Part shown: in pieces, positions 35,520 through 44,430 of the stretch | Layout of the letters: each line of letters begins with the position of its first letter | How positions within the stretch are numbered: position 1 is the first letter of the stretch | Notes under the pieces: generated by a model | Database searches by the model: none | The model's input: the letters and a program-made list of their open reading frames with translations, nothing else | Told to the model about the DNA's origin: nothing | Program-made: the position numbers and the translations under genes | NCBI GenBank assembly: GCA_949373095.1 | Contig: CASIBY010000011.1 | Location: 23,959-87,958, forward strand | Direction of reading: 5' to 3' | From: Candidatus Poseidoniaceae archaeon | GTDB taxonomy: Archaea; Thermoplasmatota; Poseidoniia; Poseidoniales; Poseidoniaceae | Length of the DNA stretch: 64,000 nucleotides

Positions 35520-35702
35520 ATGCCACGAAGGAAATACGGTCGTTTGAGGAAGGCCGTTGAAATGCCTTCGAAAGAAAACTGTTCACGATGCCGCTCAGGA
35601 AAGTTTTGCCCGATTGTAGGGCACCATGGGCAAACCATTCAGCCCACACGCTCTTGGACAGGACCTTCACACATATCCAAGCGGAAAAAATCAACCTCAT
35701 AG
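35520..35702 (+). CDS. Possible small basic Cys-containing protein
   Basis: A 60-residue frame with a GAAGGAT-like site just before the ATG. The product is basic and carries CSRCRSGKFC, which could bind metal. It follows the HhH gene by 43 bases and overlaps the end of xerA. No family is recognised, so it may not be a gene. Confidence 0.35.
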   Translation: MPRRKYGRLRKAVEMPSKENCSRCRSGKFCPIVGHHGQTIQPTRSWTGPSHISKRKKSTS

Positions 35703-36800
35703 TTTGGTTTCAATTCCACTTGCACTTGTTGATGGTGTCGTATCGACCATCTGTACTTCAGGCTGCTCGGGCTGACCCATGTTTTCTCGTAGGGCTTGTG
35801 CACGATGGTACACTTCTCTCAGAGTTTGGTCTGAGATCTCAAGGTAAACACGAGTTGTTGCGATGGTTGCATGGCCCATAAGGCGCTGAATAGTGACTAA
35901 ATCTGCACCGCGTTCAAGCAAACCTGTTGCGAAGTTATGGCGGAGAACGTGTGGGGTCAACTTTCCTTTCGGAAGATTTGATTGTTCACCTAATGCATCC
36001 ATCATCCGTTGAACACTACGAGGTTGCAGTCGTCGTCCATGCCGATTGACCAAACAGGCATCCTCTGATTCATCAACCAGTGCGGTTCGTATTGGTAGCC
36101 ATGCTTGAAGCCGTTCTAGGGTTCGTTCAGTGAACAATACCATTCGGTCTTTGTCTCCTTTTCCTCCTCGGATAAGGGCTGAAGCATCATCCACATCAAT
36201 GTCGTCAAGGTTGAGGTCACAGACTTCACTGACCCTCATTCCTGTGTCCAACATCATTGTCACGAGGAACGCAGTTGCAGGATTTTCACTCAAAGAAGCG
36301 GTTTCCAACACGGTAGTTAGTTCACGCCGGGTTAGTGTTCGTGGTAGTCGTTTTCCAGTACGCGCACGCTGCAGATGTTCGGGCCAAATGAGTCCCAGCC
36401 AGCGAAGAAGATGTCGTGCTGCGGCAAGTCTTGCGTTGTAAGTGGTGGGACGCAGCCCAGCGATCGAGTGAGCCCAGAGGTCAATCCTTCCATTCATCGG
36501 TTCCATTCGTTGCGCAAGGGATTCAATACTGAGAGTTTCGTATTCGGATTCGCTCAAGACTTGCTCCTGATGCAAAGCGGTTTCAACGAGACTACGAAGT
36601 CCATAGAAGTATGATTTCTGGGTATTCACTGATTTATTTTCGGCATGCAACTGCCGTTTGTAACATTCAGCCCAGGGAAGATGGCGAAGATGCGTGAGCC
36701 GCGCTGGAAGCTTCAGTTCTTCCTCAACCAACCGCTGTTGGCTCGGCCTCATGGCCTTTGGTTGTGGCGTTCGCGTTTCACGTTCATTCATTGGCGTCAC
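35697..36800 (-). CDS. xerA: Tyrosine recombinase XerA
   Basis: Site-specific recombinase that resolves chromosome dimers at dif. Catalytic residues are in place: Arg in LDTGMRVSEVCDLNLDDID, His/Arg in LTPHVLRHNFATGLL, His in LMGHATIATT and the Tyr nucleophile in TRVYLEIS. The N-terminal SAM-like core-binding domain (QKSYFYGLRSLVETAL) is present. 367 residues, slightly longer than typical XerA because of N- and C-terminal tails. A dif site could not be located by eye. Confidence 0.92.
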   Translation of the reverse strand: MTPMNERETRTPQPKAMRPSQQRLVEEELKLPARLTHLRHLPWAECYKRQLHAENKSVNTQKSYFYGLRSLVETALHQEQVLSESEYETLSIESLAQRMEPMNGRIDLWAHSIAGLRPTTYNARLAAARHLLRWLGLIWPEHLQRARTGKRLPRTLTRRELTTVLETASLSENPATAFLVTMMLDTGMRVSEVCDLNLDDIDVDDASALIRGGKGDKDRMVLFTERTLERLQAWLPIRTALVDESEDACLVNRHGRRLQPRSVQRMMDALGEQSNLPKGKLTPHVLRHNFATGLLERGADLVTIQRLMGHATIATTRVYLEISDQTLREVYHRAQALRENMGQPEQPEVQMVDTTPSTSASGIETKL

Positions 36801-36946
36801 CGCCTCTCGCCGAAGCGAGTATGCATCCCATGTCCCGGAGGACGTTGTGGAATGACAAACCGTCTTTATGAAACCATCGTCATACTGGTGAGTAAGCCCT
36901 CAATTGAAGGCTAGCGCCGTTAAAGCCGAGTTAAGAAAAGTTTGAG

Positions 36947-36978
36947 GCCCACATCTGCGCCTAAGAGCAGATGAGGGC
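36947..36978 (-). terminator. Hairpin followed by pyrimidine run downstream of MC1
   Basis: A 12-base inverted repeat with one mismatch (left arm 36947-36958, right arm 36967-36978, loop 8 bases) lies 55-86 bases beyond the MC1 stop. Read on the minus strand it is followed by CTTTTCTT, as in archaeal termination regions. Its 12-8-12 geometry also recalls a recombinase core site, but no dif consensus is recognised. Confidence 0.4.
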
Positions 36979-37032
36979 GCTGTTCAACTTGATGGTTCAA
37001 GCTGGATGGCTGTAAAGAAGGGCTCGGGGCAC

Positions 37033-37299
37033 TCAAAGGTGCTCGATGCCTTGCTTCTTGACGTTGGCCTTCTTGATCTTGTCTGGGAGCCAGTCTGGTC
37101 CGCCTGCTGGCTTGTCAACCATACTGATGCTGCCTGTGAAGACGTGGACACGCTTGGTGCCACGCTCTCGTAGGCGGATGTTGTTGTGTCCGCGTGTTGC
37201 AGCCTTAAGGGCCGCACCGCGGGGTTGTTTGCTCGCAAAAACCTGGCTCGTATCTTTTCCATTCTCCATGAGAACGAAGTATTTTTTTCCGTCTGACAT
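37033..37299 (-). CDS. Chromosomal protein MC1
   Basis: Small DNA-bending nucleoid protein of the MC1 family, known from methanosarcinas and haloarchaea. The product keeps the family pattern: FVLMENGKD..., QPRGAALKAATRG, IRLRERGTKRVHVFTG, and PDWLPDKIKKANVKK. At 88 residues it is near the usual 90. GGAGGAAA sits 6 bases before the ATG, and a clear TATA-like box lies upstream, so it is expected to be well expressed. Confidence 0.92.
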   Translation of the reverse strand: MSDGKKYFVLMENGKDTSQVFASKQPRGAALKAATRGHNNIRLRERGTKRVHVFTGSISMVDKPAGGPDWLPDKIKKANVKKQGIEHL

Positions 37300-37334
37300 T
37301 TGGATTTCCTCCGATTACGCCTTAACTCAACGAG

Positions 37335-37350
37335 CATATAATACTTTTCC
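37335..37350 (-). promoter_or_regulatory. TATA/BRE-like promoter of MC1
   Basis: On the minus strand the run GGGAAAAGTATTATATG combines a purine-rich BRE-like stretch and a TATA box. A start site about 25 bases downstream would leave a leader of about 14 bases containing the GGAGG site. Confidence 0.5.
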
Positions 37351-37454
37351 CGAAAAAAGGCAAGACTGCGCCACATATAGAGTTCAGTGCCCCTTTCCGG
37401 ACCATGGTTTTGAAGAAATCTAACTCGGTAGAGCGGTTACAGATGAATGCAATT

Positions 37455-37697
37455 TTAAAATTCTGCCCCTGCTAGAGTTTTGGTATCAATTACCCCTGGG
37501 ACTTGACGGATGTGTTCAACAACCGCCTTTGCGATAGTAGCTAGGTCATCAGCAATGAGCTTGACAATCAAATCGTGATCTCCAAACAATACTGTGGCGT
37601 CGTTGACATGAGGAAGGGCTTTGATCAACTCGTACACACTTTGTTCGGTTCCAGGTTGGACATTAATCAATACGTATCCGACGGCCATGCTGCTCAA
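37455..37697 (-). CDS. Stand-alone Lrp/AsnC RAM (ligand-binding) domain protein
   Basis: The 80-residue product is only the RAM domain: GYVLINVQPGTEQSVYELI, VNDATVLFGDHDLIVKLIAD and VPGVIDTKTL, without a helix-turn-helix. Such stand-alone domains can oligomerise and sense amino acids or modulate full-length Lrp proteins. The likely ATG is three codons into the listed frame. It ends near a palindrome (AATTTTAAAATT). Confidence 0.85.
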   Translation of the reverse strand: MSSMAVGYVLINVQPGTEQSVYELIKALPHVNDATVLFGDHDLIVKLIADDLATIAKAVVEHIRQVPGVIDTKTLAGAEF

Positions 37698-37721
37698 GTC
37701 AAGGGCTGCCTTCCGTCTTCA

Positions 37722-40706
37722 TCATCCTTCCGTTCCAATATCATGGAGGTCCAATTTGGCCCTCTGCTCAGATACATAGTCGTCCCATTGCTCTGTAGTC
37801 CACCCATCCGGGATTGGTCCTTCAAGCCACTGGGCATACTGTTCTTGTGTCCAGCCTTCGGGAATACTGTCCGGCTCAATTCGTTCCTCTTGTTGTGGTT
37901 CAGCCTCGGTTTGATCCATGAGGTCATCGTTGTCAAACAAAGATTCGACATCGTGTCCTGAGTTTTCTTCAACATCCCAATCAAGTTCTTCAGTAGATTT
38001 TTTGTTGGCTCTCAATGCGAATCCTATAGCACCGAATATAACCGTTAAGGTTAGCAAACCAATCAGCGCAACTGCTTGAATAGAACGAGTATCATCTTGC
38101 TTTTTTGATTCACCCTGGGTTAGATCATCAGATGTACAATTGAAGCATATTTCTTGAGGCCCTACGGTAACATTGGCTGTTTGAGTGACGCGAACACCTT
38201 GCTCGTCAAGGCACCCCACCTCTAGGCTAAGCGTTTGATTTGCCAGAGAGCCGGGAATGGGGTAAATCCAACTCAATTTCGTTTCAAAAAATATTTCTTC
38301 TCCCGCCATCGTTGCCGATTGCGTGAGCATTGCACCCGATGGGTCGTGTATGGTAAATGAGCAAATGACTGTATGCAGACCGTCCTCATCGCCGACAGGC
38401 AATGTGATGACAATGTCTTCCCCCGGCATGGCGGGTGAGGAATTGAATTCTCCAAGGAATGTTGGTGCATGCTGGAATCTCATCTCAACGGTAAGGGATG
38501 TTGGCAGTCGGTCAACATCTTGTATGTTCATAACAATCTTCCCTGGGCCATCCGAAAACGAATTGTCGACCTTAATGCGGAAGTAATACCATTCCATATC
38601 GGTTGAGTTCTCATCAATAACGCAGGCCTCAGGGGTTATGCCTTCTCCCCACACTGGCTCGTCGGTTAATGGGGCAACTATTGAACGGCCTGACTGACTA
38701 AGTCGGCCACTTGGAGTCTCAAGAGGACGGTCGCTGTGTACGCCGACGACCAATGTAGCCGTTTGACCAAAGGACATGTTGCGTGTTGGCCCCTCATCAT
38801 CACATACATCGAAGAAGACTACCTCTGGTAGGGTGAACTCAAAGGGAATGCTCAACGTTGCATCGGCAGTCCCGCCGTGGAGGCCGTTACCGGTTATGTC
38901 AATGACGAGTTCCCCTGATTCCAATGCGGTTGGAATTTGACTTAGGGGAATACTCAGTGTATCAACTCCTTGAGGTATATCTAATGGAATTTGAAACATT
39001 TCATTGCCTGGCCAGTAAACCATTACATCGCCAATAAATGGAGTGATTGGGTCATCAATATCTGAAACTTGAACGATGAGTTGCTCCCTTCCATGTCCTA
39101 CCACAGTGTCAAGGGCAGTACCGTTACTGTCTGTGATGAAGAGCGATAGTTCAGGATTTACATCATCAATCCAAAGTATTCGCTCCAATAACAAGGACCC
39201 TTCATTTGACCGAACTTGAACTTCAATATCCTCAAGAGACATACCCAACTCAAGTGATAGATTTGAACTGTAGCAGTACACATTGGTGCCGTGAAGTACA
39301 ACAGATGTTGTGTTGGTCATGTTTCCTCGTGAGGCAGAGAATATCGGGGGTGCTTGCATGACATCAAAATCCACGTCGGTAGCACAACTGGTCAAGGTGT
39401 AAGAACGGTGCCGCAAAAGGCCTTCATTGGGTTTGTTGGTAAGAGTTGATGCGCGGTTCCAAGAGAGCGGGTCTAAGCCGGATACATGAGGTCCGTACCA
39501 TGTTTGCGGAGCGTCAACAACCCGTGTGACATTCAGATAGGTTGCTTCGTCGCTCATGTTTGCGATGTCATAGACGCGTATTTGTAATGCGATTTCTCCA
39601 AGTTCTACGTCTGTCGGTACAGTGAGTGTTGCCTGCCAACGGGAACTGTCTATTTTGCCCATAGTTTGCTGAATCCAGAGACTTTCATTCACAGATTCGT
39701 TTTCTGGGACAATCTGCCAACTCATTGTTGCCGCCGTCACATTACTGTCATCTTGAGCCTGGACTGTACATACAGTATATCCTCCTCTTGTCAGAGTTGG
39801 TGCATTGCAATAACCTTTGATGATGTTCGGAGCATCATTAGCAAAAAGGGATAATGACACCATGTTGTTTTCAAACTGCTGCTCATGAGAGGCATTGATG
39901 TACCGAATCCGAATCTCAAAATATCCAGACTGCGTTGGCTCAAAGGTGAGATTAACGATTGTTCTGCTACCGTACTGGTCTCCTGAAGGCATTGCGAGAG
40001 GCGATTCGTTAAGGACGACGTTTCCAATTCGAGACTGAATAATCAAAGAGCCATTTGAAGGGGCTATGCCGAGATTCTCAACAATAACTTGAACCAAGGT
40101 AGGCTCACCAACATTGACATCTCCTACGACACGTGCGTCAATGATATTGATGTCATGGAACAGGTCTGCATAAGCCGCCATTTTCGGGTCACCAACCACC
40201 ACGCCCATCCACCCCGAAACGGTACTAGCAGCAGCGTGGCTTTCTGCGAGATTATACCCGGATGCATAAGCCGGTAGCAAGACACTGGGATAGCCAACTG
40301 CGGTGAGGTAGGGTTCGTAGACATAGCCTTTGACTCCCGATACGCCGTCTTCAATCAGGTCAGCGACCAATGATTGTCCGTAGTCTGTGTTCCAATTGAA
40401 TGACCGGCCGCCTGTCGATACTGCTGTTTCTGCAATTGACCCGTTGACCCAATCCATATGGGGGCGGATCGCCCTCAACTTCAATGTATCAAGGAACAGG
40501 GAACCTTCCTGTGAAAAGCCGGTTATCATCACTTCAATGCTGATGTTGAAAAAGACTGCCTGGGGGTGTGGTCGGAACCGTAATGTGTCACTGTTCCAGT
40601 TGGTTTCGAAGGTTTTACCCGCAGACCTGTTGGTCGTGAGCAATGTTCCACTGGCGTCCCTAGCTTCAACTTGGAGCGTGTAGGTCCCTCCGAATGGAGC
40701 CTTCAA
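37722..40706 (-). CDS. C-terminal part of a giant surface protein with GWT-type cytoplasmic tail
   Basis: About 900 residues of beta-sandwich-like extracellular sequence, including a CARDB-like unit (VGDVNVGEPTLVQVIVENLG...) and further Ig-type stretches with many N-x-S/T glycosylation sites. A membrane helix (VALIGLLTLTVIFGAIGFAL) and an acidic cytoplasmic tail follow. The tail carries two copies of P-x-G-W-T-x-E-Q-[WY]: PEGWTQEQYAQWLEG and PDGWTTEQWDDYV. There is no signal peptide, and the frame starts without a good initiation site. It is almost certainly the continuation of the gene at 40906-43029, separated by several frame changes in 40670-41010. Confidence 0.7.
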   Translation of the reverse strand: MKAPFGGTYTLQVEARDASGTLLTTNRSAGKTFETNWNSDTLRFRPHPQAVFFNISIEVMITGFSQEGSLFLDTLKLRAIRPHMDWVNGSIAETAVSTGGRSFNWNTDYGQSLVADLIEDGVSGVKGYVYEPYLTAVGYPSVLLPAYASGYNLAESHAAASTVSGWMGVVVGDPKMAAYADLFHDINIIDARVVGDVNVGEPTLVQVIVENLGIAPSNGSLIIQSRIGNVVLNESPLAMPSGDQYGSRTIVNLTFEPTQSGYFEIRIRYINASHEQQFENNMVSLSLFANDAPNIIKGYCNAPTLTRGGYTVCTVQAQDDSNVTAATMSWQIVPENESVNESLWIQQTMGKIDSSRWQATLTVPTDVELGEIALQIRVYDIANMSDEATYLNVTRVVDAPQTWYGPHVSGLDPLSWNRASTLTNKPNEGLLRHRSYTLTSCATDVDFDVMQAPPIFSASRGNMTNTTSVVLHGTNVYCYSSNLSLELGMSLEDIEVQVRSNEGSLLLERILWIDDVNPELSLFITDSNGTALDTVVGHGREQLIVQVSDIDDPITPFIGDVMVYWPGNEMFQIPLDIPQGVDTLSIPLSQIPTALESGELVIDITGNGLHGGTADATLSIPFEFTLPEVVFFDVCDDEGPTRNMSFGQTATLVVGVHSDRPLETPSGRLSQSGRSIVAPLTDEPVWGEGITPEACVIDENSTDMEWYYFRIKVDNSFSDGPGKIVMNIQDVDRLPTSLTVEMRFQHAPTFLGEFNSSPAMPGEDIVITLPVGDEDGLHTVICSFTIHDPSGAMLTQSATMAGEEIFFETKLSWIYPIPGSLANQTLSLEVGCLDEQGVRVTQTANVTVGPQEICFNCTSDDLTQGESKKQDDTRSIQAVALIGLLTLTVIFGAIGFALRANKKSTEELDWDVEENSGHDVESLFDNDDLMDQTEAEPQQEERIEPDSIPEGWTQEQYAQWLEGPIPDGWTTEQWDDYVSEQRAKLDLHDIGTEG

Positions 40707-40905
40707 TCATCCCGTATGAGCTCAGAGAGCCATGCGTGAGAGGTGTGGTTTTCTGGGCAGCGTGACGTTCTGCCAGATGGTTGTAGTTTCCTGATTTGTA
40801 CGCCTGAATAGACTTGGCAGTTCGGAAGGATCTCGCGTGAGATTTGATGCACTTCACTGTGTGATAAGAGCTGTGGAATAGACGAGCACTCGGTCAATTT
40901 TACCT

Positions 40906-43029
40906 TCAAAAAAGGAAGAACCTGCTCGGTTCACACCCATGCGATAGAGGTCGAAATTGTTGAAGTCCCCTGAAGGCGCGAGCCGTACTCCCAACGTACT
41001 GGCCGTTGAAGTATTGGCGAACGGTTCCATTGTCAAACACCGTTGCGAGATGAGCCCAACGCTCAATAGTCACGTCTCCGAAGAAATTGGTTTGATCGTT
41101 GTGAAGGTACCATCCTGCAGATTGCATCATGTGTTGGAATGATGCATTAGACCCCGCTGCATCCCCTGCTGCAAAGGTGGATGCATATGAGGGCTGATTG
41201 GTTGTATTCGTCGTTACGAATTGACTCACAGTGAAGTTACCGGACCAATTATCAACATCGACTTCAATGTAATCGTCCTGGCCGTCAAACATCAAACATG
41301 AGCCACCAGGGCATGTTTCCCAATTTGTTGAATTCATGCCATAAAAGGAAAGATGTGCATTCCCAGAACTGTCATTGGTTTGAGTTCCAGTTCCTTCTTC
41401 AAAATCCCAACGATGTTCAAGGTGTTCGGATTGTGGGACTTCTAGAGATGAAACACTCAACGCAGAGGTCGGTATGATCACTTTGGATTGATTGGGCCCC
41501 TCCCAGAATAAACGAAGTCCATGCGGCCCTCCACCTTGGTAGAATTCAACGCGAAGGTCATGTTCTCCTGCTGTTAGATTGATGTGATTTGAAACAGTTC
41601 TCATACCGTGCATCCCATGGTTTTGAACCAAACTTGAATGATTGAGCCAGAGTTCACTTCCATCATCGCTTTCAACGTAAAAGGTCCAATTTCCAGCCTC
41701 TGGTACGGTAACGATTCCGGTAAACCGCCCACTCCAGTGGGTGTTAAAACGAGAATCTAAACCAGGATATGCCGACCCCCTTGACGTCCAGTCAAGATAA
41801 GGTTCAACACGAATAGCATTGGGTTGGCGCGTGGTTAAATCTGGCATGGTGCTGCCAACTGAGATTCCACTGTTATCGAAGTACTCAGCGAGCAGCCCAG
41901 CGGTATTTGTTCCATCTTGCCCAGAACAATTGGTGTCGAGAATTCCTTCTAAAGCCCCGGACCCCCCTTGCTTGGTTTGGCTTTGATAGTTCCAAGCGAA
42001 TGACTCATCGGCATTGACTGCAGGTAGTGTGTGTTCCCAATATCTGGTGCCCATACCCCATGTGGAATCGGTTGTGTCAAATCCTGAGTTTGGTATTCGA
42101 TTTGTGTCCCAATTTCCATCGTTACTTCCCCAAGAAGCATATCCCATGACGTTGGAGATGTTGGTGATAAATTCGCTCTCTTGGTCAAAAAGTACGGGTA
42201 AATCCATGCTTCCGTTCAAGGTTAAATTTGCGGCATAGAGGTCGTCATTCCAGTACTTGTATCCGGAATCGTTTCGATTTGCTGCCAGGTCCAATACGAA
42301 TGTTCCTCGTTCTCCTAGGCTGTTATTTGCTCGTTCAATCAGTTCCAGTGCGGTGCCGACCGTGTAGCCTGTTAACCGGGTAACAAGAAAGAAGCCGTAT
42401 TCATCTCTCGTAAAGGAGTTCATTTCCTTGCCGGCAAGAGGTCCGTAGCCGTGATCAAACCAGTCATTTGCTCCGATTGAACTGTTATAGGTTCCACCCA
42501 AAAGAGCAATTTCTTGGTCAAAACTTGCCTTGTCAGCCCCCCCCGATATTCTTAGTGGAATTCCTTTAGTAGTCACCAAATAATTGAGGGATGAAGCTGA
42601 GGAACTGTTTCGGAGCATTTCCAAGAATGGCTCGGAAAAATATGTGGTAAATTTCTCTCGATTGATGGTTTCATCAACGGGGGTTCCGCTCTGATTGAAG
42701 ATGAACACTCGGTCAAGAGAGATATTTCGTGCAGCAACAAATGCCCACCCAATGGTTCTACTTTCTTCTGAAAGGTTGTTGATGAGGACTCCGACATCGC
42801 TGTAATCGATGACGTCCATGTAACTAAATCCATCTGGGACCGCAACGGTAGGCCAAGGGGTCATGTTCCACGCATCTTCATGCTCACCAACAAAAAAGCC
42901 ATCAAACAAATCAGATAACTCGGATTCCTTTGATTCATCAGAGGGATTGTCATGCGGTTGAATGACGATTGAAAGTGACGATAGGAGCAGGAGGGTGACG
43001 AAGGCTAGGCTACAGGCCTTCGTGGTCAT
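40906..43029 (-). CDS. N-terminal part of a giant surface protein: TIGR03790, PA14 and LamG-like domains
   Basis: A signal peptide (LAFVTLLLLSSLSIVIQP) opens the product. Residues about 60-300 match TIGR03790 (VLINNLSEESRTIGWAFVAARNI, LVTTKGIPLRI). Residues about 390-530 form a PA14-like module (AEYFDNSGI, GNWTFYVESDDGSELWLN, EHDLRVEFYQGGG). A LamG/concanavalin-like module follows (FDGQDDYIEVDV, AHLATVFDNGTVRQYFNGQYVG), whose last strands (FEGKIDRVLVYSTALI) are read in a neighbouring frame. The PA14-LamG pairing suggests carbohydrate binding at the cell surface. Frame changes near 41000, 40870 and 40790-40706 link it to the downstream piece. Confidence 0.72.
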   Translation of the reverse strand: MTTKACSLAFVTLLLLSSLSIVIQPHDNPSDESKESELSDLFDGFFVGEHEDAWNMTPWPTVAVPDGFSYMDVIDYSDVGVLINNLSEESRTIGWAFVAARNISLDRVFIFNQSGTPVDETINREKFTTYFSEPFLEMLRNSSSASSLNYLVTTKGIPLRISGGADKASFDQEIALLGGTYNSSIGANDWFDHGYGPLAGKEMNSFTRDEYGFFLVTRLTGYTVGTALELIERANNSLGERGTFVLDLAANRNDSGYKYWNDDLYAANLTLNGSMDLPVLFDQESEFITNISNVMGYASWGSNDGNWDTNRIPNSGFDTTDSTWGMGTRYWEHTLPAVNADESFAWNYQSQTKQGGSGALEGILDTNCSGQDGTNTAGLLAEYFDNSGISVGSTMPDLTTRQPNAIRVEPYLDWTSRGSAYPGLDSRFNTHWSGRFTGIVTVPEAGNWTFYVESDDGSELWLNHSSLVQNHGMHGMRTVSNHINLTAGEHDLRVEFYQGGGPHGLRLFWEGPNQSKVIIPTSALSVSSLEVPQSEHLEHRWDFEEGTGTQTNDSSGNAHLSFYGMNSTNWETCPGGSCLMFDGQDDYIEVDVDNWSGNFTVSQFVTTNTTNQPSYASTFAAGDAAGSNASFQHMMQSAGWYLHNDQTNFFGDVTIERWAHLATVFDNGTVRQYFNGQYVGSTARAFRGLQQFRPLSHGCEPSRFFLF

Positions 43030-43187
43030 GGAGTGTGGACCGCAGAGCCTACTTTAGCGGTATCGGTTTCCGTTCACTTGAACGGTTAAATCAAGTGGTG
43101 CACTACCCCCCTCTTGCATTGATTTTGGTGCATTTTCATGAAAATAATGCGAACCTAATATGTAGGGTCGCCTCTCTTGGTTGACTG

Positions 43188-43814
43188 ATGGCAGAACTCT
43201 ACATGGCGCGAAAATGCAAGTGGGGAATCCTCCGCGTTATGGGTGGGGACGTTTGGAAACACTCCGCAGATGCCCTCATCACACCCGCTAACAACCGCCT
43301 TTCGGGGCGCGAAGGCATTGACAGCATGATTCACATGAAGGCTGGAAAGGAATTGACTCAGGTAACCCGAAACATCTGCCTTGAGATGCGTAAAATCAAC
43401 GCTCCACCTTGTGCAGTGACAAAGAACGTCGTCACTGAGCCTTTTTCCCTAGGTGAGAATTACAAACATATCATCCACGTTGTTGGCCCTGATTGCCGCA
43501 GACCAAATCAAGACGAGGCTCGCCGAGAACTTCTTCCTGAAACCTACGTAAATCTCTTTGCAACTATTGAGGAAATGGGCAATATCAAATCGATTGTTTC
43601 CCCGCCGATCTCCATGGGCATCTTTGCCTACCCCCACAGAGAAGGAGCGCGACTTACCCTCGAAATCTTGCTTGAGATGCTCGATGGCGAGAAAGATTAC
43701 GGCATCAAGGAATACACAATTGTTGTCAAGGAAAAGAATTTCATTAACAACATGAGAACTGTTTACCGTGAAGGAGCAGATTTGTTTCCTGGCGTTGACA
43801 CGACCATGGATTGA
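43188..43814 (+). CDS. Macro-domain protein
   Basis: A macro (ADP-ribose-binding) fold is visible: MGGDVWKHSADALITPANNRLSGREGID at the N-terminus (the xNPANx-type segment), HIIHVVGPDC in the middle, and SPPISMGIFAYPHREGARLTLEI with the GIFGxP-like loop. Such proteins bind or hydrolyse ADP-ribose or its derivatives. The loop reads GIFAYP rather than the usual GxFG/YxxP. 208 residues. It stands alone between the giant surface protein and a convergent unknown gene. Confidence 0.85.
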   Translation: MAELYMARKCKWGILRVMGGDVWKHSADALITPANNRLSGREGIDSMIHMKAGKELTQVTRNICLEMRKINAPPCAVTKNVVTEPFSLGENYKHIIHVVGPDCRRPNQDEARRELLPETYVNLFATIEEMGNIKSIVSPPISMGIFAYPHREGARLTLEILLEMLDGEKDYGIKEYTIVVKEKNFINNMRTVYREGADLFPGVDTTMD

Positions 43815-43816
43815 GT

Positions 43817-44320
43817 TCATTTGGCGAGATTGTCACCGATACGGTCAATGCGCGTATCCAGTTCGCTGATCTCTTTACCGACATGTTCTACAGCCGCTGT
43901 TTCTAAGTTGCGTTGGACGGACGTTTTCATCCGATTGATCTCTGCGATTCGTTGGGTTCTATCCTTTGGTCTGTTCACATCACTTCGCATTCCCAATAAC
44001 CAATCCTCAAGTAAAGCAGCACCCCATTCAGGGGCTCGTAATTCACTTGAAAGATAGATGGTTTGCCTGCGATGAGAAAACCGTGTTTTCCCTTCGGGGG
44101 TGCGAATACCCTGGATGGAACCAGGGTTCCATGTCTCAAGTGGAATGTGCAAATGTTGGCGAATCGTGAGAGTTCCGTCTTTCTTCAATTCAAAATCAGC
44201 GATCAAAACGCTGGCTGATAACCGCAAAAATACTTGGATGGTTTCATCGTTAGCAGCCCACTCTGAAATCTTCTTGGGAGTTTCGCCCCAGGCTTTCTCA
44301 CACCATACTTCAATGGCCAT
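43817..44320 (-). CDS. Soluble protein, unknown function
   Basis: No family recognised. The product begins MAIEVWCEKAWGETPKKI. It has a beta-rich middle (LSASVLIADFELKKDGTLTIRQHLH) and a C-terminal coiled-coil-like helix (ETAAVEHVGKEISELDTRIDRI). The ATG at 44320 is preferred to a GTG at 44335. Confidence 0.55.
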   Translation of the reverse strand: MAIEVWCEKAWGETPKKISEWAANDETIQVFLRLSASVLIADFELKKDGTLTIRQHLHIPLETWNPGSIQGIRTPEGKTRFSHRRQTIYLSSELRAPEWGAALLEDWLLGMRSDVNRPKDRTQRIAEINRMKTSVQRNLETAAVEHVGKEISELDTRIDRIGDNLAK

Positions 44321-44430
44321 GTTGTAGTTTAGCACGGTTATAGCACCCGACCACCCATCATGAAGGTTTGTTCAATTTTTGTTCCAAGACCCATATCAAT
44401 GTTCAAGGCGGAACAGACCGTGGGCTGTTC

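Noticed and set aside
37421..37443. Sequence resembling a tRNA D arm (TAACTCGGTAGAGCGG)
   Set aside because: No acceptor pairing, anticodon stem or T arm follows, so there is no tRNA.
37451..37462. AATTTTAAAATT palindrome
   Set aside because: AT-only palindromes are common and this one overlaps the stop codon of the RAM gene; no function claimed.
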